Shown: one piece after another, positions 16,141 to 25,216 of the stretch
Layout of the letters: every line of letters starts with the position of its first letter
How positions within the stretch are numbered: position 1 is the first letter of the stretch
Origin: Vibrio tapetis subsp. quintayensis
GTDB lineage: Bacteria > Pseudomonadota > Gammaproteobacteria > Enterobacterales > Vibrionaceae
DNA: 64,000 bases
NCBI RefSeq assembly: GCF_030409945.1
Contig: NZ_JAUFQV010000026.1
Coordinates: 434,001-498,000 of the forward strand
Direction of reading: 5' to 3'
Translations under genes and position numbers: made by a program
The notes under the pieces: model-generated
Told to the model about the DNA's origin: nothing
Databases searched by the model: none
Seen by the model: only the letters and a program-made list of their open reading frames with translations

Positions 16141-17901
16141 TTAACCTCTCACGTAAGCTTTGATTGTGGCGAGCGTTTTTTGGTCGCTCTGTTCGCAAGG
16201 TTGAATTTGGTATTCATCGACGTTGGCTGGAATGATAAACGTTTCTGCATAATGGACGACAAATGGGGCAAACTGGTGAGTTGGGCTGCTTACTACGGCT
16301 TCGCGCCCTTCCACTAAGTTAAGTACATTTACTTTGCCTCCGGTTCTATGCAAAACAGGTTTGCTAAACCAATGACGGCGAGTTTCGATGAACTCTCGCT
16401 CATGTAGACCCGTGCGCTCTTCTTTCCAGCCATCGCCTTCACCTAGTGGCGTTACAGCATTGACTAGGTTGTCAGTAACCCATTGTGTATCGCGATCCCA
16501 CTGAATCACTTCCTTACCGTGATCCAAATGAACGGGGCGTGGCTGCCCGTCTAATCCGATTCGGTCCCAATCCCATAACTTAAAGGTGAATATGTAAGGA
16601 GTGGCGCTGATCTCTAGCACCATTGAGTTTGCGCCAGAGCAGTGAATGGTGCCCGCAGGGATCAAAAAGTGATCGTGTTTCTTAGCCGGGAATTGATTAA
16701 TAAACCGCTCATCGTCAAAAGACTTCTCGCCCCGTTGGGCTGCGTGTAAGTCGGCCATCATATCGTCTGGGTCAATGCCTGTTTTTGTACCCAGATAAAC
16801 GCTTGCATCGTCACCGACATCCAGCATGTAGTAACTTTCATCTTGGGTATAGTGCATGCCGAATTCCTGTTGGATGTATTCGGTCAGTGGGTGAACTTGT
16901 AAGCTTAAGTGTTGACCTTGCATGGTATCGAGAAAGTCGAAACGAATAGGGAATTCAGCGCCAAATCTCGCATGAACTTCTTCTCCTAGAAGCGCTTTTG
17001 GTTCGAGCATGACGAGGTTTTGTGATGGGATCTCGATGATGATGTCGTTGTATTTAAGCAGTAAACTGTTCTCTTCTGGTACGCAATCAAAACACCAAGC
17101 ATAGTTTTGTTTACTTGGGTCAAGATCGCACACCTCTTTCATCCATTGGCCGCCCCAAACTCCCGGGTCGAAAAAAGGAACAAGACGAAATGGTTGTTCG
17201 GTGGTTTGTTTTAACCCCGAGATCAGTGCCTGTCCTGTCAATAGCTTGGGTGTATTGATGTTGTTGGTGTCGAGTAGGAAATCAGCCTGAGGCAACAATT
17301 TGCTTTTGTAGCGGTCGAATACGCGCCATTCGATAAAGAAAGAACGTTTGTAACGGCGCAGCAGATCTTCATCGAAGTTATTAACGCCCCAGTTGCCTAG
17401 CTCGCCGCGACGAAAGCGCTGCTGAATCTCCCAGCGCGCTAGATCGGCGTAAATCAACGTATCAGCATTAGCAAAAAGAGACGCTCCGTGGCCGTAAACC
17501 ACAACCAAGCCAGACTCAATTCGTTCTATTTGTTGCTGTAGGTCGCAAAGTTTGTCCCTATCAAAGAACTCATCTAATTTATGGGGAGCGATAACACCGA
17601 ATACTCGGTCGTCGGTGATGTGGCGTTCTAGCATGTCGAAGATGCGTTCTTCGCTGTATTTAGCTTGATCGGTAAAGAAAAGGTGTTTGCCACCTAAAGG
17701 GGTGATTAGGTGTGTCAGTAGATCATCGTGATTAACCCCATGGTAGGTATCAATCACTAAAACATGCTTGCTGCCCGATTCAATGCGAGTTTGAATTTCA
17801 CGGGTAATCTCTGGCCAATTTTGCCAAGCGTGGTGATCAAATCCCGTGACAGTGACGTGGGGAAACTTGTCGTAATTCGGGCTTTCAGATAGATACGTCA
17901 T
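16141..17901 (-). CDS. manA: Class I mannose-6-phosphate isomerase with extra N-terminal domain
   Basis: Converts mannose 6-phosphate to fructose 6-phosphate. The class I cupin isomerase occupies about residues 240-586, beginning at FFDPGVWGGQWMKEV and including LSLQVHPLTEYIQQEFG, DESYYMLDV and PAGTIHCSG (zinc-binding Gln/His/His). The first 230 residues form an additional domain with a Rossmann or kinase-like pattern (HVLVIDTYHGVN, RVFGVIAPHK, GLVVVYGHGASLF) but no Walker A. Extended ManA proteins of about 580 residues with such a domain are known, mainly in Firmicutes. It is first in the PTS operon, directly under the operator region, with an AAGGA ribosome-binding site. The N-terminal domain's role is unknown; a regulatory ligand-binding role is a guess. 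Confidence 0.88.
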   Translation of the reverse strand: MTYLSESPNYDKFPHVTVTGFDHHAWQNWPEITREIQTRIESGSKHVLVIDTYHGVNHDDLLTHLITPLGGKHLFFTDQAKYSEERIFDMLERHITDDRVFGVIAPHKLDEFFDRDKLCDLQQQIERIESGLVVVYGHGASLFANADTLIYADLARWEIQQRFRRGELGNWGVNNFDEDLLRRYKRSFFIEWRVFDRYKSKLLPQADFLLDTNNINTPKLLTGQALISGLKQTTEQPFRLVPFFDPGVWGGQWMKEVCDLDPSKQNYAWCFDCVPEENSLLLKYNDIIIEIPSQNLVMLEPKALLGEEVHARFGAEFPIRFDFLDTMQGQHLSLQVHPLTEYIQQEFGMHYTQDESYYMLDVGDDASVYLGTKTGIDPDDMMADLHAAQRGEKSFDDERFINQFPAKKHDHFLIPAGTIHCSGANSMVLEISATPYIFTFKLWDWDRIGLDGQPRPVHLDHGKEVIQWDRDTQWVTDNLVNAVTPLGEGDGWKEERTGLHEREFIETRRHWFSKPVLHRTGGKVNVLNLVEGREAVVSSPTHQFAPFVVHYAETFIIPANVDEYQIQPCEQSDQKTLATIKAYVRG

Positions 17902-17963
17902 AAATCATCCTTCGTTTGTTTTCTGTTGATATATTAATCAGCAAACGTGAAACACGGCAAATT

Positions 17964-17980
17964 GGTTAACGTGGTTAACC
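17964..17980. promoter_or_regulatory. Putative LacI-family operator O1
   Basis: Half-sites GGTTAAC and GTTAACC separated by GTG, 63 bases upstream of the manA-type gene. It shares the GGTTAA half-site with O2 near the regulator, but its spacer is one base longer. Confidence 0.65.
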
Positions 17981-18064
17981 CGTCAATTAAGCCCGACTGA
18001 AGTACGTTCGGCTGATAAACGTCGGTCAGATCACAGCATCAAACGGTTAAAAAAGCTCCAATTA

Positions 18065-18082
18065 AGGTTAATCGATTAACCT
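18065..18082. promoter_or_regulatory. Putative LacI-family operator O2 (perfect 18-bp palindrome)
   Basis: AGGTTAATCGATTAACCT is a perfect palindrome with a central CG, the classical LacI/GalR operator form. It lies 23 bases before the regulator's start codon, fitting autorepression, and about 100 bp from O1, a distance that could allow looping. Confidence 0.8.
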
Positions 18083-18105
18083 AGGTGTTAACCACAGGAG
18101 ATGTC

Positions 18106-19116
18106 ATGGGTAAGGCGACGATTGCGGATGTTGCGAAGTATTGCCAAGTGTCGACGGCAACGGTGTCGATGGTGTTGACCAATAAGGGGCGTATTTCGGA
18201 GGCAACCCGCGCTAAAGTACTTAAAGCGGTAGATGATCTTGGTTATATCTACAATCAAGCAGCCGCGAACTTGCGCCACAAACGCAGCAATCTCGTGGGG
18301 TTACTTATTCCTGATATTACTAACCCATTCTATGCTGAGCTTATTGCTGGACTAAGCCATTGGCTGGAAGAAAATGACTCATTGTTATTTCTTGCAAATG
18401 CGGAAGAAAATGTTGCTAGGCAAGATAAATTTATTGAATCCTTGATAAGCCAGAATGCAGGAGGGCTAGTGCTATGCCCAGCAAAAGACACCGATGTGAG
18501 CTTTCTTAATACGGTAAGAGGTCGAGGTTTTCCTATCGTACTTGCAGTGCGTCCGGTGGGAGAAGATCAGTTTGATTATGTCGGTACCAACAATTTCATG
18601 GGGTTGCAGGCCGCGACAGAGCATTTAATTAACCTTGGTCATCGAAATATTGCATTTATTGGTGGCTTAGAGGGCTCTCAAACTCGCTCACATCGTCTTG
18701 GTGGTTACATGTCTAAGCTGCTTGAACATGGTATTTCTCCTCAAGAAAAATACATTTTAAGTTGCGGTGCAAGCCGACCGGAAGGTGCGACGGCGACCAA
18801 AAATATGCTTAAACAAAATCCGGAGATTACCGCCGTTATTGGGTATCAAGACATTGTAGCTTTTGGTGTAATGCGGGCGATTAAAGACATGGGGATGAAG
18901 GTAGGTGAAGACATTGCCGTGGTTGGGTTTGATGATGTACCTGAAGCGACAGACACGATTCCTAGTTTAACGACTATTTCTGTTTCAGCTCGTCAAATTG
19001 GTAGAGCAGCAGGCGAGATCCTTTTAACTAGGATGAAAGGAGGAGATAAGCCTATTAAGAGTCTTATTTTCCCGCCAAAGTTAATTGTACGCAGCTCCTG
19101 TGGTTCAAATGAGTGA
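18106..19116 (+). CDS. LacI-family transcriptional regulator of the hexose PTS operon
   Basis: DNA-binding repressor with N-terminal helix-turn-helix and hinge helix: KATIADVAKYCQVSTATVSMVLTNKGRISEATRAKV, then a periplasmic-binding-protein-like sugar-sensing domain starting NLVGLLIPDITNPFYAELI. The start at 18106 (AGGAG seven bases upstream) gives the family-typical N-terminus; an upstream in-frame GTG would add seven residues inside the leader. 336 residues is normal. It is transcribed away from the manA-PTS operon and shares with it a region holding two palindromes, so it very likely represses both. The effector is probably a sugar or sugar phosphate of that pathway. Confidence 0.93.
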   Translation: MGKATIADVAKYCQVSTATVSMVLTNKGRISEATRAKVLKAVDDLGYIYNQAAANLRHKRSNLVGLLIPDITNPFYAELIAGLSHWLEENDSLLFLANAEENVARQDKFIESLISQNAGGLVLCPAKDTDVSFLNTVRGRGFPIVLAVRPVGEDQFDYVGTNNFMGLQAATEHLINLGHRNIAFIGGLEGSQTRSHRLGGYMSKLLEHGISPQEKYILSCGASRPEGATATKNMLKQNPEITAVIGYQDIVAFGVMRAIKDMGMKVGEDIAVVGFDDVPEATDTIPSLTTISVSARQIGRAAGEILLTRMKGGDKPIKSLIFPPKLIVRSSCGSNE

Positions 19117-19120
19117 TGGG

Positions 19121-19525
19121 CTACCTCACATAACCCGCAATTGCGCTTACGTACCAGTGGTGAAGTTTACCATTGGGTAATTCTATCCAGAGATCATTCT
19201 TGTATTGGGTGATTTTGCCATTGACCGTAATTGTTAGGGTATGGTCTTCATTGTCAGTCAAGCGGACAAACGGGTCGCTGGTAATCAGGAAAGGTTCAAT
19301 ATCACTGACATTAGTATCATCTGTTATTACATAATAATGGTACATAGGGTCAATTTCCGGATCGGTTGAGATACTGCGAAATCCGACCATTTTGAACGGA
19401 GCATCTGAAAATGGTGCGTCGAGAACTTGTTTTTCAAGTGTTGATTGGGCTGGCATCAACAACCAAGCTGCAAATGCGACAGTACAAAATAGGGCGATGA
19501 ATAAAATGGATTTTAGAACTTTCAT
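19121..19525 (-). CDS. Small exported or membrane-anchored protein of unknown function
   Basis: 134 residues. The N-terminus has a basic start and a hydrophobic helix (about 5-24, LKSILFIALFCTVAFAAWLL) that can be a signal anchor or signal peptide. The rest is soluble and beta-rich with no Cys pair. I recognise no family. It ends four bases from the LacI stop (convergent) with no visible terminator between, and it has no good ribosome-binding site, so expression may be low. Confidence 0.65.
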   Translation of the reverse strand: MKVLKSILFIALFCTVAFAAWLLMPAQSTLEKQVLDAPFSDAPFKMVGFRSISTDPEIDPMYHYYVITDDTNVSDIEPFLITSDPFVRLTDNEDHTLTITVNGKITQYKNDLWIELPNGKLHHWYVSAIAGYVR

Positions 19526-19813
19526 GATCGGTTGGTCTGATATTTAAGGTGAGCGCTGATAATACCATGCAAAACATAGCTCACCATCATATTCATGTTG
19601 CTAGTCGTTTGCCTAGTGTCTCATCTACTGTCTATGAGTCAGTCATTAGAAAACTCTGGTAGGCGATGTTCGTTTGTCTGAGTGCTGAAGAAATCATCAT
19701 AATTGTCATTTTTTGATGAATTTTAAATCTATTGAGTGGTTACGTATTGCAAATTTGTCCATTCAGGTGCAGCCTTTCCAAAAAACATTCTATGACTGAA
19801 TAGGAACCAACGA

Positions 19814-20461
19814 ATGAAATGGACAAAAGCAATTGTCGGCTTAGCGGCGTTAACCTGCGCAAACATTGCGATGGCTGAAGTGAAGCTGGTATTTCCTGAT
19901 ACGGTAGATATCATCGTTGCTAATGAGTACGGCGTAAATATGAAGTCAGGTGGCTTGTTCTCATCGACTAAGAGCGTCACATTACCTGATGGAGTGAACC
20001 AAATTGTGTTCCGTTTCACTCCGTATTTTGAGCAGGGTAACGATCGCGTTAAAGTACCAAGTGAGCCTATTGTCGCGAAATTTGATGCTTATGATACGGA
20101 ATTAGAATTCCAACTCCCTAAGTATCGTGATGCTCGTCAGGCGGAAGCAAACATCGACACGATGGAGTGGGCTTTGGTAGACGAAAGTGGCGCATCGATT
20201 CAAATTGTTGAAGATAAGCTGATCAAGCATGGCTTCCAGATGAGCCGTGATCTACAACGTGAAATTCAAGACTATAATCGCCAAGGTAAAGGCGTTGCTG
20301 TGATAGCAACAGCCACATCAACAACTGCGTCGACCGATGCAGGGGCGATGAAAAGCGGTGCAAGTGGTGACTCTACGGCTGAAGAAATGCTGCATTTTTG
20401 GTACGATAAAGCCGATGCAGAAACTCAAGCTCGATTCAAAGATTATGTGAATCAAAAATAG
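19814..20461 (+). CDS. DUF2057 / YccT (CsgI)-like periplasmic protein
   Basis: Signal peptide 1-21 (ending NIAMA) followed by the DUF2057 domain: EVKLVFPDTVDIIVANEYGV is the usual mature start, and KSVTLPDGVNQIVFRF is typical. The E. coli member YccT was renamed CsgI as an inhibitor of curli assembly; vibrios lack classic curli, so the role here is unknown. Low-complexity Thr/Ala/Ser/Gly segment at about 160-185. AGGAA lies before the ATG; a terminator follows. Confidence 0.85.
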   Translation: MKWTKAIVGLAALTCANIAMAEVKLVFPDTVDIIVANEYGVNMKSGGLFSSTKSVTLPDGVNQIVFRFTPYFEQGNDRVKVPSEPIVAKFDAYDTELEFQLPKYRDARQAEANIDTMEWALVDESGASIQIVEDKLIKHGFQMSRDLQREIQDYNRQGKGVAVIATATSTTASTDAGAMKSGASGDSTAEEMLHFWYDKADAETQARFKDYVNQK

Positions 20462-20847
20462 CAACACGACAAAACTCTGCGTTTTGATAATGATAAACCA
20501 AAATTGGACGATGTTCAGTTTTGGTTTTTTGCCATCTTCCTTCCAAAAAAACAATTTCATTTTTAAATTAATATAAAATAACGCGCATAGCCAAGGGTCG
20601 TTCAGCTATAAAGAGCAGTTAAACCCACGAAAAATAAGAATAAATATAAAGATCAATGATGGGATTGGTTGGTTTTTTTGAAATATAGATTCTCTAACAT
20701 CATGTTATTAATAGTTAAATATAAAAAATCCGTGAATATCGACCATTTGAAACTAACCTCGATGGTTATACTGTAAAATTTCTTTACAAGTGGTAACTTA
20801 TAGTTAGAATGTCGATGATATTCATACCGTAAATTAGAGACATATAA
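20462..20847. other. Gene-free interval before rarD
   Basis: Holds the terminator of the DUF2057 gene at its left end; the remainder is AT-rich and probably contains the rarD promoter. I see no open frame with a ribosome-binding site. Confidence 0.5.
20495..20532 (+). terminator. Terminator after the DUF2057 gene
   Basis: Stem AACCAAAA with TTTTGGTT, loop of about 15, followed by a run of T. Confidence 0.75.
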
Positions 20848-21756
20848 ATGAAATCGACACGTTATGGTGACGTGATGGCGGCCATCTCCTTTTTAATTTG
20901 GGGACTTTTGCCGCTCTATTATCATTTCCTCCCAAATGCAGCCACGGATGAGTTGCTGGCATTGAGGCTTATTGCTTCAGTTCCTGTTGGGCTATTGATA
21001 ATAGTGGTAATTCAAGGACGTCTACCTAACTGGTCTGCCATTTTTTCTGACAAACGATCTCTGCTGTTTTCGTTTCTTGCCAGTGCCATGATGAGTATAT
21101 CGTGGTATAGCTTCACTTGGGCTTTGACCAATGAGCAAGTGATGGAAGCGAGTCTTGGCTTTTTTATAAGCCCTTTGGTGTTCGTCGCTTTGGGTGTCGT
21201 GGCGCTAAAAGAAAAGCTCAGTACGGGTAAGAAACTAGGGGTGTTCTTTGCTGCGTTGGGCATTAGTTATCAAGTGTATCAGTATGGACATGCTCCCTAT
21301 ATAGCAATATCGATGGCCGTTTTTTTCGCGCTGTATGGGTTATGCAAAAAGTACATTCGTTATAGTTGGAGTACCGCGTTGTTCATGGAAGCTTTGTTGC
21401 TTACTCCGGTCGCACTGGGCTACATGATTTATAAGTCATATACCGTGGGTAGCGTAGCTCTTACGTCTAACTATGATGTGTTCTTACTTTACCTAGGAGC
21501 CGCTCCGATCACTTTATTACCTTTGGTATTTTATTCATTGGCAATCAAGTACACCAGCCTCACCAATGTTGGGTTAATGCAATATATAGAACCTAGTTTG
21601 CAGTTTGTCTTGGCGGTATTGTTATTTGGTGAAATGTTTGATGAAGTAAAAGTGGTGAGCTTTGGTCTTATATGGTTTGGTTTAGCCATGACGCTAATTG
21701 AAACGCTTTGTGTTCGTTATAAACAGCGATCATTGCGAAAGGCGAATCAAGAATAA
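20848..21756 (+). CDS. rarD: RarD, EamA-family permease
   Basis: Inner-membrane drug/metabolite-transporter superfamily protein with ten hydrophobic segments. The start GDVMAAISFLIWGLLPLYYHFLP and the motif IKYTSLTNVGLMQYIEPSLQFVL are characteristic of RarD (named chloramphenicol-sensitive protein in older annotation). 302 residues fits. It stands alone, with a hairpin after the stop. Substrate unknown in general. Confidence 0.92.
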   Translation: MKSTRYGDVMAAISFLIWGLLPLYYHFLPNAATDELLALRLIASVPVGLLIIVVIQGRLPNWSAIFSDKRSLLFSFLASAMMSISWYSFTWALTNEQVMEASLGFFISPLVFVALGVVALKEKLSTGKKLGVFFAALGISYQVYQYGHAPYIAISMAVFFALYGLCKKYIRYSWSTALFMEALLLTPVALGYMIYKSYTVGSVALTSNYDVFLLYLGAAPITLLPLVFYSLAIKYTSLTNVGLMQYIEPSLQFVLAVLLFGEMFDEVKVVSFGLIWFGLAMTLIETLCVRYKQRSLRKANQE

Positions 21757-21768
21757 TGTGAGTTAATA

Positions 21769-21796
21769 ATAGGAGCACTTGTCGTGCTCCTATTTG
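21769..21796. terminator. Bidirectional hairpin between rarD and the phospholipase-D gene
   Basis: Perfect 10-bp stem ATAGGAGCAC/GTGCTCCTAT with a five-base loop. It lies between convergent genes and has only a short T-run on the plus side, so it is a weak intrinsic terminator at best. Confidence 0.6.
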
Positions 21797-21809
21797 GTTC
21801 TTGGCATGC

Positions 21810-23333
21810 TTACAAATGATCTTCAATGGGCATGATGCCACTAAACCATGCTCCTATTTTCCTAAACATGCTGGCATCAGGTTCACTGGTGTATGTCACA
21901 CCATTTTGGTGATCAACCCAAATGATGTCTCCATCTTTGGTTTGAATGTCAAAGGCGGCACGGCGCAGTAAGTGGGGCATTTCTTGCCATACTTTGCTTG
22001 AGTATTCAGCGTGGTGGATGATAACGCCCATTTCGGTGTTTAAAACCGCGGATCTTGGGTCCCAATTCATTGAACCGACAAACAAGTCTTTTTTATCGAT
22101 GACAAAGGCTTTTGCGTGCAAGCTGGTGCGCGAACTGCCAGTGATACTCCACTTTTTGGCAATGTGAGCATTGGCTTTCATTTCCCACAACTCGACACCG
22201 CCTTCGACCAATTGTTGGCGATATTTTGCATACCAGCCATGGACCGCGAAAACGTCATTGGAAGCCAAAGAATTGGTTACAACGATGATGCGTTTGCCAT
22301 TTTTTACGGCATCGATCATTTGCTCTGTGCCTTCCTGTGTGGGAACAAAGTACGGCGATATTATAAGAAGCGACTGCTCGGCTTGCTCCAGTAAGGCTGA
22401 AAGACTGTCGGTTAGGTCACTTTGTTGAGTTTCGATTTTACTGGGCAAATCATATAAGACTTCCGCCTCCCCCCAGTAGAAATGCAACCCACCATTGATG
22501 AGGCGATGGTAGATGGGCAGCTTCTTAAAGTCGTATCGCCCGTGAGAAAATTTTTCAGCTAGGTCAACTTCCACGGCCCAAGTTTCGATTTGCTGTTTTG
22601 TTATGGTGGTGGTCTCATCGGAGAGCCATTCAATAGGGATGGCATAATCATCGTTCCAATAGAGATCGAATTGTTCGCCAATTTGTTTGACGGTATTACC
22701 TACGAGCAAGAGGTCAAGGTCGCCAAACTCGACACCTGCAGACACGGAGAAGTACTCGTTACCAATGTTGCGACCGCCAATGATGCTAGCTGCGCCATCA
22801 ACAGACAAAGACTTGTTGTGCATGCGTCGATTCAGTCGATCAAAATCGCTTAAAAGTGCCAACCCACGAGCGGTGCGATATTGATGGGGGTTAAACAGCC
22901 GGACTTCGATATTGGGATGATGACTGAATTGGGCCAGTTCGGAATCGTTGCGATTTTGCATGTCATCTAACAATACTCGCACGCGAACTCCGCGCTCAGC
23001 CGCTTCAAACAATCGCCAAGATAGAAGTTGGCTCGTTTCGTCATCCCGATAAATATAATACTGAAGATCGATGGTTTCCTGAGCGGCTTCGATGAGTGCG
23101 ATTCTTGCTAGTAACGCATCATGACCAAGATTCAAAGGTACAAAACCTGTGAGCGTTTCACGTTGCTCTTCCGGTATCGCTAGATATGTGTCTAAGGGGC
23201 TACCCAAAGCGTAACCCTGATGATGAGAGGGGGTTTTATCATAGCGTTGAGGATCGATAGTCGTTGAGCATCCTGCCAATGAAGCACAGGACAGCAAAAT
23301 AATCAGCAGTAAACGGTAAGAGTGAAAATACAT
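21810..23333 (-). CDS. Phospholipase D-family lipoprotein, ClsC/YmdC-like cardiolipin synthase
   Basis: Lipoprotein signal with lipobox LAGC (Cys22). Two PLD HKD motifs: His172-Lys174-Asp179 in MHNKSLSVDG, followed by GGRNIGNEYF, and a second in LHAKAFVID followed by GSMNWDPRS. E. coli ClsC makes cardiolipin from phosphatidylglycerol plus phosphatidylethanolamine together with YmdB; no ymdB neighbour is seen here. 507 residues, close to ClsC. Predicted lipid anchoring in the periplasm is a difference worth noting from the membrane-helix anchored ClsA. Both catalytic motifs are intact. Confidence 0.88.
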   Translation of the reverse strand: MYFHSYRLLLIILLSCASLAGCSTTIDPQRYDKTPSHHQGYALGSPLDTYLAIPEEQRETLTGFVPLNLGHDALLARIALIEAAQETIDLQYYIYRDDETSQLLSWRLFEAAERGVRVRVLLDDMQNRNDSELAQFSHHPNIEVRLFNPHQYRTARGLALLSDFDRLNRRMHNKSLSVDGAASIIGGRNIGNEYFSVSAGVEFGDLDLLLVGNTVKQIGEQFDLYWNDDYAIPIEWLSDETTTITKQQIETWAVEVDLAEKFSHGRYDFKKLPIYHRLINGGLHFYWGEAEVLYDLPSKIETQQSDLTDSLSALLEQAEQSLLIISPYFVPTQEGTEQMIDAVKNGKRIIVVTNSLASNDVFAVHGWYAKYRQQLVEGGVELWEMKANAHIAKKWSITGSSRTSLHAKAFVIDKKDLFVGSMNWDPRSAVLNTEMGVIIHHAEYSSKVWQEMPHLLRRAAFDIQTKDGDIIWVDHQNGVTYTSEPDASMFRKIGAWFSGIMPIEDHL

Positions 23334-23855
23334 TATAAAGACGGACCTTAATTAACGCATACGTTCGCATGGCCGCATATTATGCACAAAGCCAAGTTAT
23401 CTAGCTATTTGAAACTTATGAATTTAGATAAACAAGATAACAGACGTTGCTCTTACTCTTATAACCTAGTGCATTTGCTTATAGTTTAGTTCAGATTCTC
23501 TATACATGAAAACGATTATCAGAATAGACGTTAGAACTGCTATGGGCAATAAAACATCATCAATGCGATGAAATGGACGCTTTGAATAGTTACGTTCTCA
23601 GTTGTTTGTTTTTCATGGTTATCTATATGGTATGTTGTGCTATGAACTGGTAGTAATGTGTTGTTTGTCTGAATAATAGCCTTTTTAAACAATAATATAG
23701 TATCTATTTATGTTGTTTAGTGTGATTTGAGAGAATTGTATTCTAAATGTATCTAAATATCATTTCAGTTTGTATAATTCGGTCGTTGAAGTTATTGTAG
23801 ATATTAAATGTGTTGCATTTTTAACCACGCATTGGAACCTTAGCAAGGAGCATTA
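23334..23855. other. Gene-free AT-rich interval, divergent promoters
   Basis: About 520 bases between the divergent ClsC-like and MFS genes. It is AT-rich with several short T-rich runs and no convincing open frame, hairpin terminator or long repeat. It presumably carries both promoters. Confidence 0.5.
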
Positions 23856-25115
23856 ATGACAGACGATGGTAGTTTATTTCAATGGCAAAGAGTCGGGCAC
23901 TTTAACCTCCCTATTTGGACGGTTTTATCGGGAACCTTGTTAGCTCGAACTAGTTATTTTATGGCGTGGCCGTTTCTCATCGTATTTCTTTATCAGGATT
24001 ATGGCGCAAGTGAAATAGAAGTAGGGGCGATGCTCGCGGCCTCGGCGCTTGTTGGCGCATTTACTGGGCTGTATTCCGGTTATCTCTCGGATAAGTTTGG
24101 TCGTAAATGGGTCATGGTGACTGGCAGTACCATTGCGGCGTTTGCGTATGCAGGGATTGGACTAGCAGACCAAATTTGGCAATTCTTTGTGTTGATATTA
24201 TTGACGGGTTTTATGCGGCCGATGATAGAAGCACCCTCAAAAGCTGTGATCAGTGACAATTTGTCCAATTTAAAAGACAGAGAGTTGGCGATGAATATTC
24301 GTTACTTTTTGATTAACTTAGGCGGTGCGATTGGGCCATTAATTGGTATTACCTTGGCGCTGGCGCAACCTCAGTCTCTATTTGTCGCCACTGGAATCGT
24401 CTATGTTGTTTATGGTGTGTGGTTACTCATTGGTATTGAGCCTAAACTATCCCAGCAAGAAAACGGTGAAACTGAGATTGATAAAAGTTCGGTTCCCAAT
24501 TTTTCTGCGATTGTGCGAGTGATCAGCAAAGACACCATTTTTGTGAAGTTGATGGTGGCAAACTTCTTGATGATGTTTGTTTATGCTCAGGTCGAATCGT
24601 CCATTCCTCAAGTCATTGTACGCTCATCTATACAAGATGCCGGTCAACTCATTGCCAGTTTGGTGTTGGTGAATACGTTAACGATCATCATATTCCAGTT
24701 CCCAATGCTGAAGCTAATGGAGCATCTACCACTCTTTGTTCGTACCCGAATTGGCATGGCTTTGATGGGGCTTTCTCAAGTGGGCTTTTTACTGACTCCG
24801 GTCGATTCAGTGATTGGCTGGGGGCTAGCATGTTTTGTTTTAAGTATGGGCGAGGTGATAGCGTTTCCAACCTTGAATGTGCAAATAGACCGCTTAGCGC
24901 CACCTCATTTAAGAGGCTCCTATTTTGGAGCTGCAGCGTTATACAGCTTAGGTTTTGCTGTTGCCCCGCTTGTTGGTGGCATGGTACTGGGGACGTTAAG
25001 CTCTAACTGGCTGTTTGGTCTGTGTATTGTTCTGTGTGGTGTCATGATGGTGCTTTATCGCCGAGTTGAACAAAGTGACGAGCTCGCGAATAGGCCAATG
25101 GAAGCCGGGGCGTAG
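23856..25115 (+). CDS. MFS transporter, DHA1-type (drug or metabolite efflux)
   Basis: Twelve hydrophobic segments over 419 residues. Motif A is present in the loop between helices 2 and 3 (GYLSDKFGRKWV), and the conserved region MRPMIEAPSKAVISDN follows helix 4. This pattern matches MdtH-like efflux proteins. AAGGAG is well placed before the ATG. It is monocistronic with a strong terminator behind it. Substrate not predictable. Confidence 0.88.
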   Translation: MTDDGSLFQWQRVGHFNLPIWTVLSGTLLARTSYFMAWPFLIVFLYQDYGASEIEVGAMLAASALVGAFTGLYSGYLSDKFGRKWVMVTGSTIAAFAYAGIGLADQIWQFFVLILLTGFMRPMIEAPSKAVISDNLSNLKDRELAMNIRYFLINLGGAIGPLIGITLALAQPQSLFVATGIVYVVYGVWLLIGIEPKLSQQENGETEIDKSSVPNFSAIVRVISKDTIFVKLMVANFLMMFVYAQVESSIPQVIVRSSIQDAGQLIASLVLVNTLTIIIFQFPMLKLMEHLPLFVRTRIGMALMGLSQVGFLLTPVDSVIGWGLACFVLSMGEVIAFPTLNVQIDRLAPPHLRGSYFGAAALYSLGFAVAPLVGGMVLGTLSSNWLFGLCIVLCGVMMVLYRRVEQSDELANRPMEAGA

Positions 25116-25149
25116 GAATAAGATTTAGAACTTCGAGCTTTATTGATAA

Positions 25150-25188
25150 AAAGGCATCCATTCATTCGCATGATTGGATGCTTTTTTA
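25150..25188. terminator. Bidirectional terminator between MFS and outer-membrane barrel genes
   Basis: GCATCCA (25154-25160) and TGGATGC (25175-25181), preceded by an A-run and followed by six T, so it works for both convergent genes. Confidence 0.9.
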
Positions 25189-25216
25189 TTAATAGGAGGT
25201 CAATGTAAGTAGTTCG

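Noticed and set aside
23334..23855. Possible small gene or regulatory RNA in the long divergent gap
   Set aside because: No terminator hairpin, no SD-preceded frame and no repeat could be seen; AT-rich promoter DNA is enough to explain it.
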